Shown here piece after piece: positions 62,120 through 64,000 of a stretch of 64,000 bases of DNA. Position numbers and translations under genes: made by a program. Under the pieces are notes generated by a model, which was not told where the DNA came from, searched no databases, and worked only from the letters and a program-made list of their open reading frames with translations. This stretch comes from an uncultured Christensenella sp. (lineage in GTDB: Bacteria > Bacillota > Clostridia > Christensenellales > Borkfalkiaceae). The stretch spans positions 1 through 64,000 of the forward strand of contig CAJTPJ010000007.1 of the NCBI GenBank assembly GCA_910578145.1, in the 5' to 3' direction. Each line of letters begins with the position of its first letter. Position 1 is the stretch's first letter.

Positions 62120-62147
62120 AATTTGCAGCGTTGCGCATACTGCGGTT

Positions 62148-62357
62148 ATGAAACTAACTTGCTATACGTGCGTGGCAAACCTCGTTATTTTAGGCATATG
62201 CGGGGGTGTATACGCTTTTACGGGCTTTGATATCATAGCTTTTCTCAGCTTCGGCTCCACCGTGGCGTACCGCGTTTTTTACGCGATATGCGCCGTTTCC
62301 GCCCTGTTTACAATTTACTCCTTGATAATTTTCAAACCCTTTAAGGGTTTAAAGTAG
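62148..62357 (+). CDS. DUF378-family membrane protein
   Basis: 69 aa, two transmembrane helices (LVILGICGGVYAFTGFDIIAF and AVSALFTIYSLIIF). Matches the small DUF378/YuzA type, though without the usual NWG. Twenty-eight bases after the previous gene. Confidence 0.7.
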   Translation: MKLTCYTCVANLVILGICGGVYAFTGFDIIAFLSFGSTVAYRVFYAICAVSALFTIYSLIIFKPFKGLK

Positions 62358-62388
62358 AAAATCCGTTGCGTGTAGCAACGGATTTTCT
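62356..62388. terminator. Bidirectional terminator
   Basis: AGAAAATCCGTTGC stem, 5-base loop, between convergent genes. Confidence 0.85.
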
Positions 62389-63367
62389 ATTGGTTTTCTA
62401 TTTTAAGTGAAGCGCCCGTTTTGGCGTCCTGGTACATAACCCAAAACCCCGCGAAGCCGTCCGCAGGCGCGGGGATAAACGAAGCCAAGCCGCGCATACT
62501 TTCGGGCGGCACGTCGCCGTTGCTTGCGGGCACGCCGTAGCAAACGTATTCGGCGCGCTTTTCGTTATAGAGTACCCCGAAAACGTAAAACCCGCTTTCG
62601 CCGTAAGAAATGCGCGCCCAGCGCGACCCTTCAATCAGCTTTTCAAGCGAACTCTCGGCAGGGTATTGCGAAAAAATATTTTCTATTTCTCCGCGCATTT
62701 TTTCGTAAAAATCGCCGCTTGCAAGTTTTGAAACGCCCTCGTTTTTACTTTTGCCCCCCGAATATGCCGCGTTTTCGCCCGTTACGCCGCTTTCGGTTTC
62801 TTTGAAAGCGCCAACAGCCGCTTCATCTTGCCCAGGCTTTTGCCCGTCTTTTTTTTGAGTTTTATCCTCGCGTAAAGCACTTTCGCTTTCATTATCTTCG
62901 TATTCATAATAGTTGTCCTCGGCTATGGCTTCGTCCTCGTAAACCTCGCTTCGTTCGCTTTCCGCAACCGCCGCGCCGCCCTTTTCCGCAGGCTTGGCGT
63001 TTTCAATGCGCTCCAATTCTTTCTTTATACCCAACGCTTCTCCGCGGTAATTGCCGCATATTGCCGAGGCAACGGGGAAAATTTTGCCGTTTACGTAACA
63101 AACCAGCGCGGCAAACCCGTTGCTCGTATCCAGCTCGGAAACGCCTTCAAAGCAGTTGTCTTCCACGCACAGCGTAACTTTTCCGTCGGAAAGCGCGGTT
63201 ACGAAGCGCCCCTCGGAAAGCGGCGCAAAGTTGATTAAGGAAACTTCCACTTTAAGCGAACGCCCGTATTTTTCGGCTTTAACCAGCCCCGAAACAGCGC
63301 CGCCGTCCGCCGAAAACCCGTCTTTTAAACCCTTAATAACGGCAATGTTTTTAGAATATCCTGCCAT
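62387..63367 (-). CDS. Hypothetical protein with acidic low-complexity middle
   Basis: 326 aa. N-terminal beta domain (about 1-105), then an acidic disordered linker (EDNYYEYEDNESES...), then a C-terminal domain with KLIEGSRWARISYGESGFYVF and a W-rich end. Similar three-part proteins occur in Clostridia without known function. AAGGTG precedes the ATG at 63367. Confidence 0.7.
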   Translation of the reverse strand: MAGYSKNIAVIKGLKDGFSADGGAVSGLVKAEKYGRSLKVEVSLINFAPLSEGRFVTALSDGKVTLCVEDNCFEGVSELDTSNGFAALVCYVNGKIFPVASAICGNYRGEALGIKKELERIENAKPAEKGGAAVAESERSEVYEDEAIAEDNYYEYEDNESESALREDKTQKKDGQKPGQDEAAVGAFKETESGVTGENAAYSGGKSKNEGVSKLASGDFYEKMRGEIENIFSQYPAESSLEKLIEGSRWARISYGESGFYVFGVLYNEKRAEYVCYGVPASNGDVPPESMRGLASFIPAPADGFAGFWVMYQDAKTGASLKIENQ

Positions 63368-63532
63368 AACACACCTTAAATTAACAAACGATATACGGCG
63401 CAACGGTAATAATTGCGCGTAAATTTTAAGTTAACTGTTTGTATTATATTCATAAACGCAGGGAAAATATTATATAATTATGTAGTATTGTGTAATATTT
63501 GTGTGAATTTACAAACATACTTGCGTTAACGT

Positions 63533-63561
63533 TTGATTTTTTTACCGATTAGTTATATAAT
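63533..63561 (+). promoter_or_regulatory. pckG promoter
   Basis: -35 TTGATT (63533-63538), 17-bp spacer, -10 TATAAT (63556-63561); ribosome-binding site AAAGGAG follows at about 63589. Confidence 0.75.
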
Positions 63562-63603
63562 ATTATTTGTAAAAGTTTTGTAATTTTCAAAGGAGAGTTA
63601 TTT

Positions 63604-64000
63604 ATGGCTATAACTAAGAACGCTAAAGTTCTTGAATTCGTACAGGAAAGCGCCGAGCTGGGTCAACCCGATAAAATTGTATGGATTGACGGAAGCGAAA
63701 AACAGATTAACGCGCTTAAAGCTGAAGCGGTAAAAAGCGGCGAACTTATTAAACTTAACGAAATTCTTTTGCCCGACTGCTATCTTCACCGCACCAAGGT
63801 AAACGACGTTGCGCGCGTTGAAGACAGGACTTTCATATGCACGAAAAACCGCGAGGACGCAGGTCCCATAAACTATTGGATGGACCCCAATCAGGCTTAC
63901 GAGCTTTGCAACGAAATTGCGCGCGGTTCGATGAAAGGCAGGACGATGTACGTTATCCCCTACTCTATGGGCGTAGTAGGCAGTCCTTTTGCGAAAATCG
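63604..64000 (+). CDS. pckG: Phosphoenolpyruvate carboxykinase (GTP), 5' part
   Basis: The first 132 codons of a gene cut by the window edge. KIVWIDGSEKQIN, LHRTKVNDVARVEDRTFICT, AGPINYWMDPNQAY and MKGRTMYVIPYSMG are the N-terminal GTP-type PEPCK pattern. Links oxaloacetate and PEP in anaerobic metabolism. Confidence 0.95.
   Translation, partial: MAITKNAKVLEFVQESAELGQPDKIVWIDGSEKQINALKAEAVKSGELIKLNEILLPDCYLHRTKVNDVARVEDRTFICTKNREDAGPINYWMDPNQAYELCNEIARGSMKGRTMYVIPYSMGVVGSPFAKI

Noticed and set aside
62120..62147. Leaderless promoter (CATACT-N6-ATG) for the DUF378 gene
   Set aside because: The -10 spacing fits but no acceptable -35 exists; probably transcribed with the gene upstream.
63500..63520. 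Possible Rex operator (TTGTGTGAATTTACAA) upstream of pckG
   Set aside because: Only the outer half-site bases match, and the length differs from the usual 18-bp Rex site.
1..64000. CRISPR arrays, IS elements, rRNA genes
   Set aside because: No spaced direct repeats, transposase genes or rRNA-like stretches were seen on either strand.

Overview
The window reads as chromosome of a Gram-positive, probably anaerobic Clostridia-type bacterium. Evidence: class III (oxygen-sensitive) ribonucleotide reductase with its activase, a Rex redox repressor, a 2[4Fe-4S] ferredoxin, RicT/PSP1, GTP-dependent PEP carboxykinase at the right edge, and Firmicute families such as DUF4250, DUF378, DUF2752, DUF5685 and TM2. 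Assignment below class level is not possible from sequence alone. Core genes use G/C-rich codons; two blocks (about 20.0-22.8 kb and 24.1-29.7 kb) are strikingly A/T-rich.

Layout. 0-10.7 kb is core: rex and a ROK sugar kinase; nrdD-nrdG-dut behind promoters carrying NrdR boxes; glpK; an SPFH / ribbon-helix-helix / ATP-grasp operon; a membrane protein; and a YcxB-like gene broken by a stop codon. From about 11.05 to 30.09 kb lies a ~19 kb integrative mobilizable element inserted inside rlmD (rumA). It carries a large serine recombinase, small accessory ORFs, a MobL/MobP-type relaxase, and three cargo blocks: (a) a radical-SAM RiPP operon with three Cys-rich precursor peptides, a membrane-anchored protein, two lipoproteins and an M50-like membrane protease, controlled by a divergent XRE regulator; (b) a sce7726 / sce7725 / RES-domain triad; (c) a ComF-like PRTase / DprA-like / HAD operon behind a leader with an apparent attenuator. 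Insertion appears to have exchanged the 3' ends of rlmD and of the recombinase gene in frame.

30-64 kb is again mostly core, nearly all on the minus strand: rlmD, a J-like/Cys-tail/DUF5685 cluster, trpS, thrC, a P-loop protein, an aspartate aminotransferase, upp-uraA, a RloA/RloB-like defence pair, a glycosyltransferase / ROK kinase / UDP-galactopyranose mutase operon, tRNA-Arg(CCG), mnmA, pyridoxal kinase, rsmI, an ABC exporter, an M42 peptidase, a ferredoxin, a ricT-holB-tmk-decarboxylase string, lysS-greA, an aminotransferase with an Lrp regulator, and the start of pckG.

Best candidates for something undescribed: the Cys-rich RiPP operon on the mobile element (19.9-24.1 kb), the att-site C-terminus swap linking RlmD and the recombinase, and the attenuated PRTase-DprA-HAD operon beside the sce7726-sce7725-RES genes. 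Three genes (glpK, a DUF4250 gene, an 85-aa protein) have a -10 box exactly six bases before the ATG, predicting leaderless mRNAs. Start codons were chosen from ribosome-binding sites, promoters and family N-termini, so many differ from the longest open frame.
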